From positions 338,741,106-338,805,105 of the forward strand of contig OY282558.1 in NCBI GenBank assembly GCA_958295665.1: a DNA stretch of 64,000 bases. Direction: 5' to 3'. The notes under the pieces were generated by a model that saw only the letters and a list, made by a program, of their open reading frames with translations, was not told where the DNA came from and made no database searches. This document shows, piece after piece, positions 11,323 through 21,632 of the stretch (positions are counted from its first letter, which is position 1; each line of letters opens with the position of its first letter). The translations under genes were made by a program, and so were the position numbers. The DNA comes from Tipula vernalis (lineage: Eukaryota > Arthropoda > Insecta > Diptera > Tipulidae).

Positions 11323-11991
11323 TCTGCTGTTGGCCTAAATGAATGTGAGTTGTGTATTAGTGATGAAACCTTGACGCCAACTGTACCAGCTTCCCTGCAA
11401 CCTACTAAAGCTGTATCTGCGGGTTTGATTGGTGATGAAACCTTAGTGCCGACTATACCAGCTTCCCTGCAACGTACTAAAGCTGTATCTGCTGGTTCCA
11501 GTATAAATAATTTTAATAATAATATGGAACCCATTAGTACTTTTGCTGAGGTGGTATCTGGCTGTTCGAGTACACAAACTAAGGAAAAGAAAAGGAGTTC
11601 CCGACATCTAAGTACCAAACCGATCCTTGGTACTCGGCAATTTGAAGAGGATTTTGGTGTTAAGGCAAATGTTCCTATGCTATGGTTACGTGTGTCTAAA
11701 TTCGATCCTGCTACCACAGAACAGGATATTACATCGATGGTGCAAACTTGCCTGGGCATTGATAAGTCCAAAGTGTTCAAACTGATTCCTAAAGATCGAG
11801 TTTTTGAATCTTTGGAGTACGTATGCTACAAAGTGGGGGTTAGTAGTGACTTTAGAACTAAGGCGCTTGATCCTGATACCTGGCCATTAGGTGTACAAAT
11901 TCGGGAATTTTATAATAAAAATTTTCGAACAACATTGCCTCAAAATGTAAAGCTTTGGAAACCAGTTGTAGTCAATTCAACAATATATTAA
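11323..11991 (+). CDS. LINE ORF1 protein (RNA-binding), possibly 5'-truncated
   Basis: Expected to bind element RNA and form the ribonucleoprotein. The frame is open from 11305 and has no early ATG; the first in-frame Met is internal, so the true start may be missing or upstream. The N-terminal part holds a two-copy tandem repeat. The C-terminal 120 residues carry LWLRVSKFDPATT, VCYKVGVSSDF and DTWPLGVQIREF, a small domain found at this place in CR1/jockey ORF1 proteins. The stop (11989-11991) lies inside the ORF2 frame, which opens 70 bases earlier in the -1 frame. No zinc knuckle is visible. Confidence 0.7.
   Translation, partial: SAVGLNECELCISDETLTPTVPASLQPTKAVSAGLIGDETLVPTIPASLQRTKAVSAGSSINNFNNNMEPISTFAEVVSGCSSTQTKEKKRSSRHLSTKPILGTRQFEEDFGVKANVPMLWLRVSKFDPATTEQDITSMVQTCLGIDKSKVFKLIPKDRVFESLEYVCYKVGVSSDFRTKALDPDTWPLGVQIREFYNKNFRTTLPQNVKLWKPVVVNSTIY
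11367..11508 (+). repeat. Two-copy 72-bp tandem repeat inside ORF1
   Basis: DETLTPTVPASLQPTKAVSAG is followed directly by the second copy, DETLVPTIPASLQRTKAVSAG. The DNA copies differ at a few positions. The unit length is a multiple of three, so the frame is kept. Confidence 0.8.
11919..11925 (+). promoter_or_regulatory. Candidate -1 frameshift site AAATTTT
   Basis: In the ORF1 frame the bases read A AAT TTT, the X XXY YYZ pattern of -1 slippery sites. A slip back by one base enters the ORF2 frame, which opens exactly here after a stop at 11916-11918. The ORF1 stop is 64 bases downstream. Such heptamers arise by chance in AT-rich DNA, so position is the main support. Confidence 0.45.
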
Positions 11992-14771
11992 ATTTAAATT
12001 ATTGTAAATCTGAGAGCAAATCTGTTACAGGTGATGTTTTGCAGGTAAATATTAATGTATGTCTGAAATTTGGCCATTTAAATGTCCGTAGTTTGGTAAA
12101 ACATTTTAATGATATTGTTATTTTATTGAATGAATATAAATTTGATTTCCTTGCTTTGACAGAAACTTTTCTTGACGATAAGATTTCAAACGGGTCGCTT
12201 CATATTAATAATTATAATATAATGCGGTTTGATCGAGTTAACAACACGCGATGGGGTGGGGTTGCTATATATTTTAGGAGTACATTAAAAACCAATAAAT
12301 TATTTTGTGGAACTTTGGGCAAACTTGAAATTTTAGCATCTAAGGTCATTGGGTGTTTTGGTAAAATTCTTGTTTTAGTTATTTATAATCCTGGTACTGA
12401 TGATATAACTAATTTACAAATTGTGTTTTCACAATACTTATCCCAGTATGAAAAAGTTATTTGTTGTGGGGATTTTAACTTTAATATGTTAATTAATAAT
12501 AAACTTAGTGCTTGCTTGAGTTTAAATAATTTAAGCTATTTATGTTTTAACCCAACAAGATTAGATAGCAGTCTTTTGGATTTAATTATTTTGCATGAGC
12601 CTGATATACACAATATCATTTCTTTTGGTCAACTTGCTGTTCCAGCTATTTCCGATCATGACTTGATTTTTGCCTGTTATAGGTTCAGCCGTATTAGAGA
12701 TAAAATTTCTTATACTGTGGTACCTGATTACAAGGCAATTAATTATGATGACTTTTTACTTGGTTTCTCTTCGTTAGATTGGAATGATCTTTATTTTTAT
12801 CATGATGTAAATGATATTATTAAAGTATTTAATTCAAATATGTTAGAGTTGGATAGGAATTGTGTACCACGAAAACAAGGCATTAGGAGGTGTCGCACAG
12901 CTCCATGGTTAAATGCTTTTATTTTAAATTTAATGGAGCGTAGAGATCTGTCTTATGGTAAATATAAAAGATTTAAATCAGAATTTGATTTAAAATCTTT
13001 TAAATATTTAAGAAATAAAACAAACAGGTGTATTAATCAAGCTAAAAATCGGTTTTATTTTGGTAATATGAGTAATACTAAAATAACGTGGAACAATTTA
13101 AAAAAGCTTGGTATATCATGTTTTTCGACTGAAGCTGTTATTGACTTTTCCGCTGATGACATTTTAGCTGGGTTTAGTAAACTTTCTGAATCTTTAGTGG
13201 TATTGCCGTTACCTGATTTAAATTTTACTGGTTCTGATAATTGTGGTTTTGTTTTTGATTGTGTAGATGAACTTATGGTGTTGAATGCAATCCGTGTCAT
13301 TAGATCAGATGTGATGGCATATGACATGATAAACTTCAAAATACTGAAACTATTTATTGATTTATTTTTACCACATATTACATTCATCATTAACCAATGC
13401 TTGACTAAATCTGTATTTCCGGTTTTGTGGAAAGTGGCTTCGATTATTCCCATTCCTAAAAAGGATGTAATCAATAATATAAGTGATATTCGTCCAATTA
13501 GTATTTTGCCTGCACTATCCAAGGTTCTTGAAAAAATTATACAAATTCAAATTCTTGAGCATCTTAATAATTTTAATTTTTTATGCAAGTTTCAATCAGA
13601 ATATAAATCTGGCCACAGTACTACTACTGCACTTGTAAATATAGTTAATGATATAACTGCTATCTTGGATAAAAGTAATTCCTTTGTTGTTTTAGTTTTA
13701 TTAGACTTTTCAAAAGCTTTTGATTGTGTCAATCATACGCAATTGCTACAAAAGTTAAAATTGTATTATAAGTTTTCTGATTCCGCTATTATGTTGCTTC
13801 ATTCTTATTTAAGTAACCGGAAACAGTTCGTCAAACTTGGTGATGATTTTTCTAACCTAAGTGATGTAATTGCTGGAGTTCCTCAAGGATCAATTTTAGG
13901 CCCTTTACTGTTTTCTATTTACATTAATGACCTACCTTGGCATATTTTAAACTGTCAATTTCATCTTTATGCTGATGATTTGCAGTTATATATTGGTGGT
14001 GATTTGGTAACATTGGATGACTTAATTATACAACTTAATGCCGATCTGAATAGGATATCGTTATGGTCTAGTAATAATTCACTTTCTATTAATCCTAAAA
14101 AAAGTAAAGCTTTATTTTTAACTAGACATAAAGTACATTATATAAAACCTGTGCTCGTTTTGAATAATGATATAATCTCATTTGTTCCAACAATTAATAA
14201 CCTAGGATTAGTATTGAATACTACTCTTACATGGACTGATCATGTAAGCTCTCTGTGTAAGCGTGTTAACTATAGCTTATATTCGCTTAGATTAATAAAA
14301 AAGTTTTGTCCTGTTAAGTTACGTATATATCTTGTCAAAACTTTAATTATTCCAATTTTCACCTATTGTGATGTGATATTTTCTAATTGTGATAGTTCCT
14401 CAAAACATTTACTTGAGATTACTTTTAATAATTGTGTGAGATACGTCTATGACCTTAGAAAGTTTGACCATATATCTGAATTTAGGAGCTCAATCCTTGG
14501 ATGCGACTTGTTTGAGTTTTACCGTTATAGAACTGCTATGTTTATTTTCCGTATAATAAAATCAGGTATACCCACGTACTTGTATGATAAACTAAATTTT
14601 TCTGCATCGTTACGCACAAGGAATATTAATTTGCCACTAAATAGAACAAATGTTTACCATAACTCCGGATTGATAAATGCGATTCTCACCTGGAACAGTT
14701 TGCCAACGGAATTAAAAAATATTAGTTCTGTTTCTAAATTTAAAACTGTTATGTTAAAATCTATAACATAG
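11919..14771 (+). CDS. LINE ORF2: APE-type endonuclease and reverse transcriptase
   Basis: This is the enzyme that nicks the target and copies the element RNA at the nick. The frame is open for about 950 codons from 11919. Numbered from 11955, the endonuclease covers residues 40-245 with HLNVRS, ALTETFLDD, CCGDFNFN and the catalytic SDHD. The RT covers about 480-770 with IPIPKKD, RPISILPALSKVLEKI, LLDFSKAFDCVNH near 582, GVPQGSILGPLLF near 641 and YADDLQLY near 671. The usual C-terminal LRTRNINL.P tail follows. No ATG precedes the endonuclease; the first in-frame Met is near 12220, inside it. Expression therefore needs frameshifting from ORF1, reinitiation or a non-AUG start. The frame has no stops, so activity is possible. 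Confidence 0.9.
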   Translation, partial: KFSNNIASKCKALETSCSQFNNILNLNYCKSESKSVTGDVLQVNINVCLKFGHLNVRSLVKHFNDIVILLNEYKFDFLALTETFLDDKISNGSLHINNYNIMRFDRVNNTRWGGVAIYFRSTLKTNKLFCGTLGKLEILASKVIGCFGKILVLVIYNPGTDDITNLQIVFSQYLSQYEKVICCGDFNFNMLINNKLSACLSLNNLSYLCFNPTRLDSSLLDLIILHEPDIHNIISFGQLAVPAISDHDLIFACYRFSRIRDKISYTVVPDYKAINYDDFLLGFSSLDWNDLYFYHDVNDIIKVFNSNMLELDRNCVPRKQGIRRCRTAPWLNAFILNLMERRDLSYGKYKRFKSEFDLKSFKYLRNKTNRCINQAKNRFYFGNMSNTKITWNNLKKLGISCFSTEAVIDFSADDILAGFSKLSESLVVLPLPDLNFTGSDNCGFVFDCVDELMVLNAIRVIRSDVMAYDMINFKILKLFIDLFLPHITFIINQCLTKSVFPVLWKVASIIPIPKKDVINNISDIRPISILPALSKVLEKIIQIQILEHLNNFNFLCKFQSEYKSGHSTTTALVNIVNDITAILDKSNSFVVLVLLDFSKAFDCVNHTQLLQKLKLYYKFSDSAIMLLHSYLSNRKQFVKLGDDFSNLSDVIAGVPQGSILGPLLFSIYINDLPWHILNCQFHLYADDLQLYIGGDLVTLDDLIIQLNADLNRISLWSSNNSLSINPKKSKALFLTRHKVHYIKPVLVLNNDIISFVPTINNLGLVLNTTLTWTDHVSSLCKRVNYSLYSLRLIKKFCPVKLRIYLVKTLIIPIFTYCDVIFSNCDSSSKHLLEITFNNCVRYVYDLRKFDHISEFRSSILGCDLFEFYRYRTAMFIFRIIKSGIPTYLYDKLNFSASLRTRNINLPLNRTNVYHNSGLINAILTWNSLPTELKNISSVSKFKTVMLKSIT

Positions 14772-14932
14772 AACATGTACATATTTGTAAATTATTATTG
14801 ATTATGTAAGTGGAAGTTTGTTTTGTTCATTGTTATACTTTATTTAAAATGTTAATTGTTAATTTTAAGTTTGTTATTAAATTGTAAAAATGTTATGCAC
14901 AAAAGCCATCGGCTTACGCTTTAGTCAATAAA

Positions 14933-14961
14933 ATATTATTATTATTATTATTATTATTATT
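14933..14961 (+). repeat. (ATT)n tail of the LINE
   Basis: About ten ATT units follow AATAAA at the 3' end of the element. This type of short-repeat tail is common in CR1/jockey-group LINEs. Confidence 0.85.
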
Positions 14962-15441
14962 AGATGATTTAAACAGTAAAATTTTCTATTGTATAGTACG
15001 TTCGCTCAATGACTCTTTCAACGCTTAAGGTTTCTACGAAGTTTAATTATTCTGTTAAGTTAAATTCTCAGTTATGTATAGTTCACAATCTTTTTATTTT
15101 TTATTTTTTTCTAGAATTTGTTAAGTTTATAAAACTTTACAAATGTATTATTGTGCTGTTTTTTTATTTAGCTTATACTCAAACCATACGGAAGTGTTAA
15201 TTTATTTGTTTTTTTATGATTCAGTCATTTCTATTTGCTTTTTTATTAAATTTTCTTATTTTTTTATACATTTTATATTTTTAATTTAAATCTTCATTTT
15301 TCATTATATATTTTTATTTCATACTAATATCTTATATTAATTTTTTGTGATGCAATTGGTGATATTTAATTGATCTTGAACTGTTCAACACATTCTGGGT
15401 ATTGTGTAATTTTTTTATTTTTTTATCATTTTACGAGTGAA

Positions 15442-16458
15442 ATGTCGTTGATGGTTTCTAAGATATTACTTCAAAATATTCGTAGTATGCGGCAAAACTT
15501 TGATAGCTTGGCTTGTCATATTCAATCGTTGGCCCTATATTACCTAAATTAATAATATTATCAGAAATTTGAATAAATGATTTTGAAATTGGCAACTATT
15601 CATTAGCTGTATTTAAGTTTTTTACTAATTGTAATAACATCCAGCGAGCTGATGGTCTTGCTGTGTTTGTGGCTGATAACTTAATTGTCAAAATTCATAA
15701 TGATCTTAAATTAAAGACAGCTGATGTTTTAGTAATTTATACTTATTTTGAAAATACTAAAGTAACTATTGTGTGTATTTACAGACTTCATTCTTATAAC
15801 ATCAACGCATATTTGGTTGAGCTTAAATTGCTCTTGATTAAAATTAAATCAAAAAATTTACTCCTGGAAGGGGGGGGGGGTATGTGCCAATATTAACATT
15901 TTGAACAGCTCTAGACTAGTTGAAAAGTATAAATTTTTAAGGTCCAGCCATGAATTATTCTGTGATGTAAATGTACCGACCAGGATTTCTTTCTTCATCT
16001 TGCATTGATCATGTTTTCTATCGATTCTCTAATTTTGCAATTGAGTCTGTAGTTGAGGATTTACGTATCACGGACCATTGTGCCATTTATATTGACTTGT
16101 CTTTTAAGGGTAGTAACAAAGATCAATCTAATATTAGAATTAATACAGATATGAAGTTTCTTATTAACTTTGACCGTCTGAACCAATTATTGTTACTTGA
16201 ATCTTGGAATGTAGTCTTATCTGAAACCAATATTTATGCAGCTTTCGATTTGTTTACCACTACGCTCTCTAGTTACGTTGACCAATGTAAATACGTAGGT
16301 AAACCGAATAAAAAACATTTAAGCTTAAACCGTGGATAAACCATTCCCTTCTTTATAAAATCAATAAGAAAAATAAGCTTAGTATAAAACTTAAAAAAAA
16401 TCCCAGTAATTTGGACTTATCAAGCTTTGTTCGTCAGATGTCAAAACAATTAAAAAAA
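15442..16458 (+). pseudogene. LINE endonuclease domain, frameshifted
   Basis: An ATG at 15442 begins MSLMVSKILLQNIRSMRQNF, the usual N-terminus of an APE-type endonuclease (L-Q-N-I-R-S-x-x-x-N). Several shifts follow. The thread is picked up in GLAVFVADNLIVKIHNDL, VTIVCIYRLHS, then SCIDHVFYR and ITDHCAIYIDL, the last being the catalytic S/T-D-H motif near 16070. Stops and shifts near 15552, 15860 (in a run of G) and 16340 make it non-functional. The domain leads into the basic linker before the RT. Confidence 0.7.
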
Positions 16459-16987
16459 TGGAGGTGTGGCCAACACACGACTTTCTTTTACGAACAGAAA
16501 ATTTTGAGAAATTTTGTTGTTTTTTATAATTTTTAAATTTGTTTTTTTTAATTTTTTTTTTTAAATTTTTTAATTTTTTTTTAAATTTTTTTTTGATTTT
16601 TATTTGTTTTTAATTTTTGGAAACATTTTATTTCAAGTAGTTTTTTGTAAACCTTATACTTTTTAAGATATTTGCAAAATAAATTTTCTGGACCAAGGGA
16701 GTGGCCACTTGCAGTTAGCCGATTTGGAGTAAAATTCACTGGGGCCTCCCAATTTATCAAAAAACCTTAAATCTGAAGTTTCAGTTTGATTGGTTAAACC
16801 ATCTGGGCTGTAGAGAGGACACAGACAGACTGACAGACTGACAGACTGACAGACAGACAGACAGACACCATTTCGAAACCCACTTTTTCGGACTCAGGGG
16901 ACCTCAAAACAGATAAATCTCTAAAAATCTCAAGGTCCAAAATCTTCATGATTACTATACTTTATTTTACTAGAGTAAAAGAAAGTA
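16458..16987. mobile_element. Hairpin-ended AT-rich repeat, inserted in the LINE
   Basis: The element starts near ATGGAGGTGTGGCC and ends in an imperfect hairpin (TACTTTATTTTACT, loop, GTAAAAGAAAGTA; 16958-16987). LINE sequence lies on both sides. It has poly-T-rich DNA, then a (CAGA)n stretch at about 16820-16866, then a GGACTCAGGGGACCTCAAAAC segment. A related but diverged element is at 47040-47362, and a short copy of its start is at 39580. No coding capacity and no clear target duplication. A Helitron-like origin is possible but unproven. Confidence 0.6.
16820..16867 (+). repeat. CAGA/CTGACAGA microsatellite
   Basis: Repeats of CAGACTGA and then CAGA run for about 48 bases within the hairpin-ended element. 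Confidence 0.85.
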
Positions 16988-16999
16988 AAAGGAAATATT

Positions 17000-17425
17000 T
17001 GAGGCTAAATCAAAGTATTATTTGGGTCGATTTCAAAAGGTTACCGGTAACGTTAAACAACAATGGTCATTAATTAATGAAATTCTAAATAAGGATACCT
17101 CAAGTGACAATATATTTGAAATAGTTGATGAACATAATAATCGTTTCGCCTATGCAGGGGATATCGCTGATTGTTTTAATTTATATTTTTGCAATGTTGT
17201 ATCAAAGGCTTGTAAGGAGCTTCCCGACTGCTCGCGACTAACCGATGTTACTGTAAGTTTAGATGAATCATCTAGCAGCAGTTTTTTTCCGCCATTGTTC
17301 ATCTTCAGAGATATTTCACATTATAAACTGACTTGAAGATAAATACTCTGCAGACATGTTTGGTTTTAGTAATTGGTTATTTAAAAAAATTATCTTTAAC
17401 ATTGTTGATATTTTATGCATTCTCT
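17000..17425 (+). pseudogene. LINE reverse transcriptase, N-terminal part
   Basis: The LINE resumes after the inserted repeat. The frame reads YYLGRFQKVTGNVKQQW and INEILNKD, then IADCFNLYFCNVVSKA, the linker region ahead of the RT in CR1/jockey-type ORF2. It stops at 17336. The thread can be followed in another frame to the TTAA at 17426, where the piggyBac element enters. Confidence 0.65.
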
Positions 17426-17793
17426 TTAACCGTTGTGTCTATACCCAAAAAATTATACACTATTCTATACCCGACCCACCCGGGTGGCCACATGTATTTT
17501 CTTGTTAATATCGAAAATTTTTGTATTTGCCAGTGTATTATTGCCTTTATTTATTTTAATATACTATTTTAAACGTTATAAAACAAAAAAAATAAATAAA
17601 AAATGGGGAATCCCCGGTTAATGCTAGTAAAACAAAACAGAAAAGAATCGTTTAGGTGAGCTGAGGAAATTAGAGTAGGTGTGGTATTCAAATGGAAAGG
17701 TTGATTGCGGAAGTGATTTTTTTTGTAAATAAATATATATGTGAGTGATAAAATGGCGGACCACAGAGACATTTCAAATGCTGAGTTTAGACG

Positions 17794-17858
17794 GTAAGAT
17801 TTATTATTTCGATGATCCGTTCGGTTTTTTTACATTTATATACACATTTTTGCCCTAG
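17794..17858 (+). other. 65-bp GT-AG intron in the piggyBac transposase gene
   Basis: Donor CG|GTAAGA and acceptor CCCTAG|TT join the codons for F-R-R to L-S-Y-E-D in frame. An ATG with a plausible context lies 41 bases before the donor. Confidence 0.7.
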
Positions 17859-18390
17859 TTTGTCGTATGAAGATCAACAAGCATACCTAAATCGTTTATT
17901 AGAGGAATGTGACGATGACGAAGAAGTGCTTGATTTTGTTGACGACGGCTCAGAAGATGAGTGGCTTCCTACAGCAGCGGATAGAAACGTGGAAGATTCA
18001 GACATAGAGGACGTTTATGAAGATCATGAAGTCCAAATTGAAGTGTCTGATGAAGAAATTTTCAGCGATAGTGAAGTTGAAGACGAAGGAGAAACTGGAA
18101 GTGCAAATTGTAATAATTCGCCTTATCTAAAAGGAAAAGATGGATCGATATGGAGACAAAATCCTCCTCAAAGGCAAACATTGAGACACAATATTCTCAG
18201 GAGTCAACGAAGTGGGCCATCGCGATCGACCGAAATGTTATCTGTAAGAGATACCTTCAAGTGTATATTTACGGACGTCATGTGTGAAATAATCACTAGA
18301 CACACAAACAGGAAGGCCAATGAAGTATACACAGAACACAATATTCTAAATCGGGATAAACCGCAGAAAATCTGGAAATTATTGACATTT

Positions 18391-19020
18391 CAGTATTCAG
18401 TATTCTGTATTCTGTATTCTGTATTCAGTATTCTGTATTCTGTATTCTGTATTCAGTATTCAGTATTCAGTATTGTATTCTGTATTCAGTATTCTGTATT
18501 CTGTATTCTGTATTCAGTATTCAGTATTCAGTATTCAGTATTCTGTATTCAGTATTCTGTATTCTGTATTCTGTATTCAGTATTCAGTATTCTGTATTCA
18601 GTATTCAGTATTCAGTATTCTGTATTCTGTATTCTGTATTCTGTATTCAGTATTCAGTATTCAGTATTCAGTATTGTATTCTGTATTCAGTATTCTGTAT
18701 TCTGTATTCAGTATTCAGTATTCAGTATTCAGTATTGTATTCTGTATTCAGTATTCAGTATTCTGTATTCTGTATTCTGTATTCTGTATTCAGTATTCAG
18801 TATTCAGTATTCAGTATTCTGTATTCTGAATTCAGTATTCTGTATTCTGTATTCAGCATTCAGTATTCAGTATTCAGTATTCAGTATTCAGTATTCTGTA
18901 TTCTGTATTCAGTATTCAGTATTCTGTATTCTGTATTCTGTATTCAGTATTCAGTATTCAGTATTCAGTATTCAGTATTCTGTATTCAGTATTCTGTATT
19001 CTGTATTCAGTATTCAGTAT
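18391..19020 (+). repeat. 7-bp satellite (GTATTCA/GTATTCT)n, 630 bp
   Basis: Pure array of GTATTCA and GTATTCT units with a few GTATT slips and single changes (GCATTCA, GAATTCA). No unit contains a stop in any plus-strand frame, so all three frames stay open over long stretches and translate as YSVFSIQ-type heptads. It lies inside the transposase gene. Confidence 0.95.
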
Positions 19021-20445
19021 AAAAAAAATTTTTTTGTGTAGGACGAACAAGATTCACCCAGTATATGCCGTCCAAACCGGCAAAATATGGGATCAAAGTA
19101 TGGTGGGTTTGCGATGCTGCTAACTCTTACCCAATAACGGGGCAGATATATACGGGTAAGCAACCATCAGGCAGGGAAATCAATCAAGGAGAGCGGGTTG
19201 TCAAGGACCTATGCGCCCGTTTCAAAGGGTCTGGGAGAAATATAGTAACTGACAATTTTTTTACAACATTGCCGCTTGCTCGTTTATTGATCTCTTGGGA
19301 CTTATCAATAGTCGGGACATTAAAAAAAAATAAACCCTATGTTCCAAAAGAAATGTTGCCGTCCAGATCTCGGGAAATTTATTCGTCAATTTTTGGATTC
19401 AGCGATGATAATATTACACTTTGTTCGTATGTCCCCAAAAAAAATAAGAGTGTATTATTATTATCTACGCAGCATTATACGGATTCAGTAATTGGAGACA
19501 AAAAAAAACCGGAAATCATTCATTATTACAATGGAAAAAAAGGTGGAGTAGATAATATGGACAAACTGGTCACTCATTATACAACCAAACGAAGGACGAA
19601 AAGATGGCCTGTAGCATTTTTTTACAATATAATTGATGTAGCTTGCGTCGCGCTTACAAAATTTACATAGAAAATAACCCGGCTAGATCAAACAAAACAC
19701 ACAATCGTCGAGAATTCTTGAAAGATCTTGTGCTTCAATTAGCTCTACCGCATGTGTCAGATCGATCAACCATACCAAATGTATATAGAAATTTTAATTC
19801 ACGTTCAGGGATAGAATGCATACTTGGCAAACCGCTCTATGTACCAATAAACCAGGAATTGACAACGTCTGGAGTACCTAATGTGTTACGCAACAACGAT
19901 GGCCGAATTCCTCAAGTTGGCAAATGCTGGATTTGTTTGTCTTCCGATCCCAAAAAACGACGAAATTCACGGAAATCCTGTAGTATCTGTAGAAGACCAG
20001 TATGTGTAGAACATACGAACACTAAAATAAAGTGTTCTAAGTGTTAATAGTTTTAATTTTTTTTGTAAATTTTTACCAAATTGAATTTCTTATTTTGTAA
20101 ACATATTTTTAATAACCAACTGAATTATTTATGTGATAATTTTTGATTTTTTCTGTGATGAAATGTTGATTTAAACAATAAAATGTTATACAAATAGCAT
20201 ATTCAGTGTTTTTTTTAAATGGCCACCCGGGTGGCCGGGTATAGACTATAAGAGTAATAATATTGGTAAACGAATAATTTAGTTCAGCAATAATTTTTAG
20301 TTAACTTCTGTTCAAAGATCAATAAAAAATAAGTAGTTCTTGGATGTCAAGGAGTAGGGATAGTCTAACTGTGAAATTGAAAAAGTTACGAGCATTTTAA
20401 ATCGAAATGGCCACCCGGGTGCCCGGGTATAGACACAAGGGTTAA

Positions 20446-21632
20446 TCGAAGTATCACTGAAGGCATTTTCCCTGAGTCACTTAAAGTTGCTGCAGTAATT
20501 CCGCTATTTAAAAAGGGCAATCGTTTGCAAATTGCGAACTATCGACCAATTTCTTTACTTTCTGTGATCTTCAAAAATCTTTGAAAAAGCATTTAAAACG
20601 AGGGTAGTTAATTTTCTGGATGGATCGAACTTTTTTAGTAAGTGTCAATTTGGTTTTAGGTGTAATTTAGGGACTGAAAATGCTCTGATCGAACTGCTAA
20701 ATCCACTTCATGAGGGTCTTAATAACTCTAAAATGGTATCTGCTTTATTTGTCGATATTACAAAAGCATTTGATATGGTGGATCATAACGTTCGTAAATT
20801 CTGGAATATGGGTTTTCGTGATTGTGTTTATAATTGGCTAAAATCATTTATTGTTAATCATTCACAATGTGTTCATTGTGGCGTTTGTGTTAGTGGAGCA
20901 TTGATTCTGGAAGCCGGTGTCCCATAGGGTTCAGTACTTGGCCCGATTTTATTTTTGGTTTATATTAATTCGGTTTTCACTCAAAATTTTAAGGGTAAAG
21001 TGGTGGCTTTTGCTGACGATATGGCTTTTGTGTACAATAGTTCTAATTATTCCACAATTACATTTGATATTAATTTTGACTTGGGTTTATTAAGTCAGTG
21101 GTTCGCTGTACATAAACTGGGTTTAAGTCCGAAAACTAAAGCAATATTGTTTAGTTTAAATGAGTTGCCTGCTTTCAATAGAGACTTAATTTATCACGAC
21201 TGTCGTTGTACTAAGAGTGGTAATTGCCTGACTAATTGTTTGACGATTGATTACGTGAATAACATTAAATATTTGGGGTTAATTGTAGATAGCCGTTTGG
21301 ACTGGAAATGTCATATATCTGACCTAAATGATTCACTACATTCTGGTATTAGGAAAATGTATCTTTTGCGTTCTAACTGTTCTTTTTCGGTTCTAAAAAT
21401 GTTTTATCATGCTTTAATTGAGTCCAGATTGCGCTATGGTATTTGCTGCTGGGGCGGTACGTATTACGAGTCAGTCCGGCCTTTGGTTATTGCTGAAAAG
21501 TTCATACTTAGATTGATGTTTTTCAAGAATAAATTGTGCTCATCTTGGCCGTTATTTAAAACGAGTAATATTCTGCCACTTAAACATTTTTATGTTTTCA
21601 AGGTCATAAATGATGTGGAAATCGTTTCTTGA
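20446..21632 (+). pseudogene. LINE reverse transcriptase, main part
   Basis: Continues the LINE on the far side of the piggyBac element: ITEGIFPESLKVAAVIPLF, KKGNRLQIANYRPISLL, then a shift near 20575. SALFVDITKAFDMVDHN is the first catalytic-Asp motif. A stop in VP*GSVLGPILF (20926-20928, where Gln is expected) breaks the next motif. VVAFADDMAFVY is the catalytic F-A-D-D box. The thumb region follows with NIKYLGLIVDSRLDWKCHI. The Cys-rich HDCRCTKSGNCLTNC insert is unusual. The frame ends at 21632. Confidence 0.8.

Larger units (their letters stand above)
11265..14961 (+). mobile_element. CR1/jockey-group LINE with both ORFs open
   Basis: Two overlapping open frames encode an ORF1 protein and an endonuclease plus reverse transcriptase. 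They are followed by a short 3' UTR and an (ATT)n tail. Unlike every other LINE here, neither frame is broken, so this copy is young. The 5' limit is not sharp: no target duplication was found and the ORF1 frame may be truncated upstream. Clade assignment within the CR1/jockey group is tentative. Confidence 0.85.
17753..20047 (+). pseudogene. piggyBac transposase, catalytic centre replaced by a satellite
   Basis: Would cut and reinsert the element at TTAA. Exon 1 (17753-17793) starts MADHRDISNAEFRR. A 65-bp intron follows, and exon 2 begins at 17859 with LSYEDQQAYLNRLLEE. The acidic N-terminal region continues to about 18390. There a 630-base satellite replaces what should be the domain with the first catalytic Asp. 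The frame then resumes at about 19042 with TQYMPSKPAKYGIKVWWVCD, followed by SGRNIVTDNFFTTLPLA (a catalytic Asp), TLKKNKP and KGGVDNMDKL (another). A +1 shift near 19645 leads into the C-terminal Cys-rich finger CWICLSS, CSICRRPVCVEH, CSKC. The missing core and the shift make it inactive. Confidence 0.85.
17430..20441 (+). mobile_element. piggyBac-like transposon, complete ends, TTAA duplication
   Basis: TTAA flanks both sides (17426-17429 and 20442-20445). The ends are inverted repeats: CCGTTGTGTCTATACCC on the left and, read in reverse, CCCTTGTGTCTATACCC on the right. Just inside, a GGCCACCCGGGTGGCC palindrome and GGGTATAG motif occur at both ends, twice on the right (20220-20245 and 20408-20432). 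The element is 3012 bp, inserted in the LINE, and carries a damaged transposase gene. Ends this well kept could still be recognised by a transposase supplied in trans. Confidence 0.9.

Noticed and set aside
11289..11780. 163-codon minus-strand frame
   Set aside because: Antisense shadow of the LINE ORF1; its repeats mirror the tandem duplication and it has no motifs.
13055..13522. 155-codon minus-strand frame
   Set aside because: Antisense shadow of the LINE ORF2 RT region.
18473..18829. Separate repeat-protein genes in the other frames of the 7-mer array
   Set aside because: The frames are open only because the unit lacks stops; no start context, no other coding signal.
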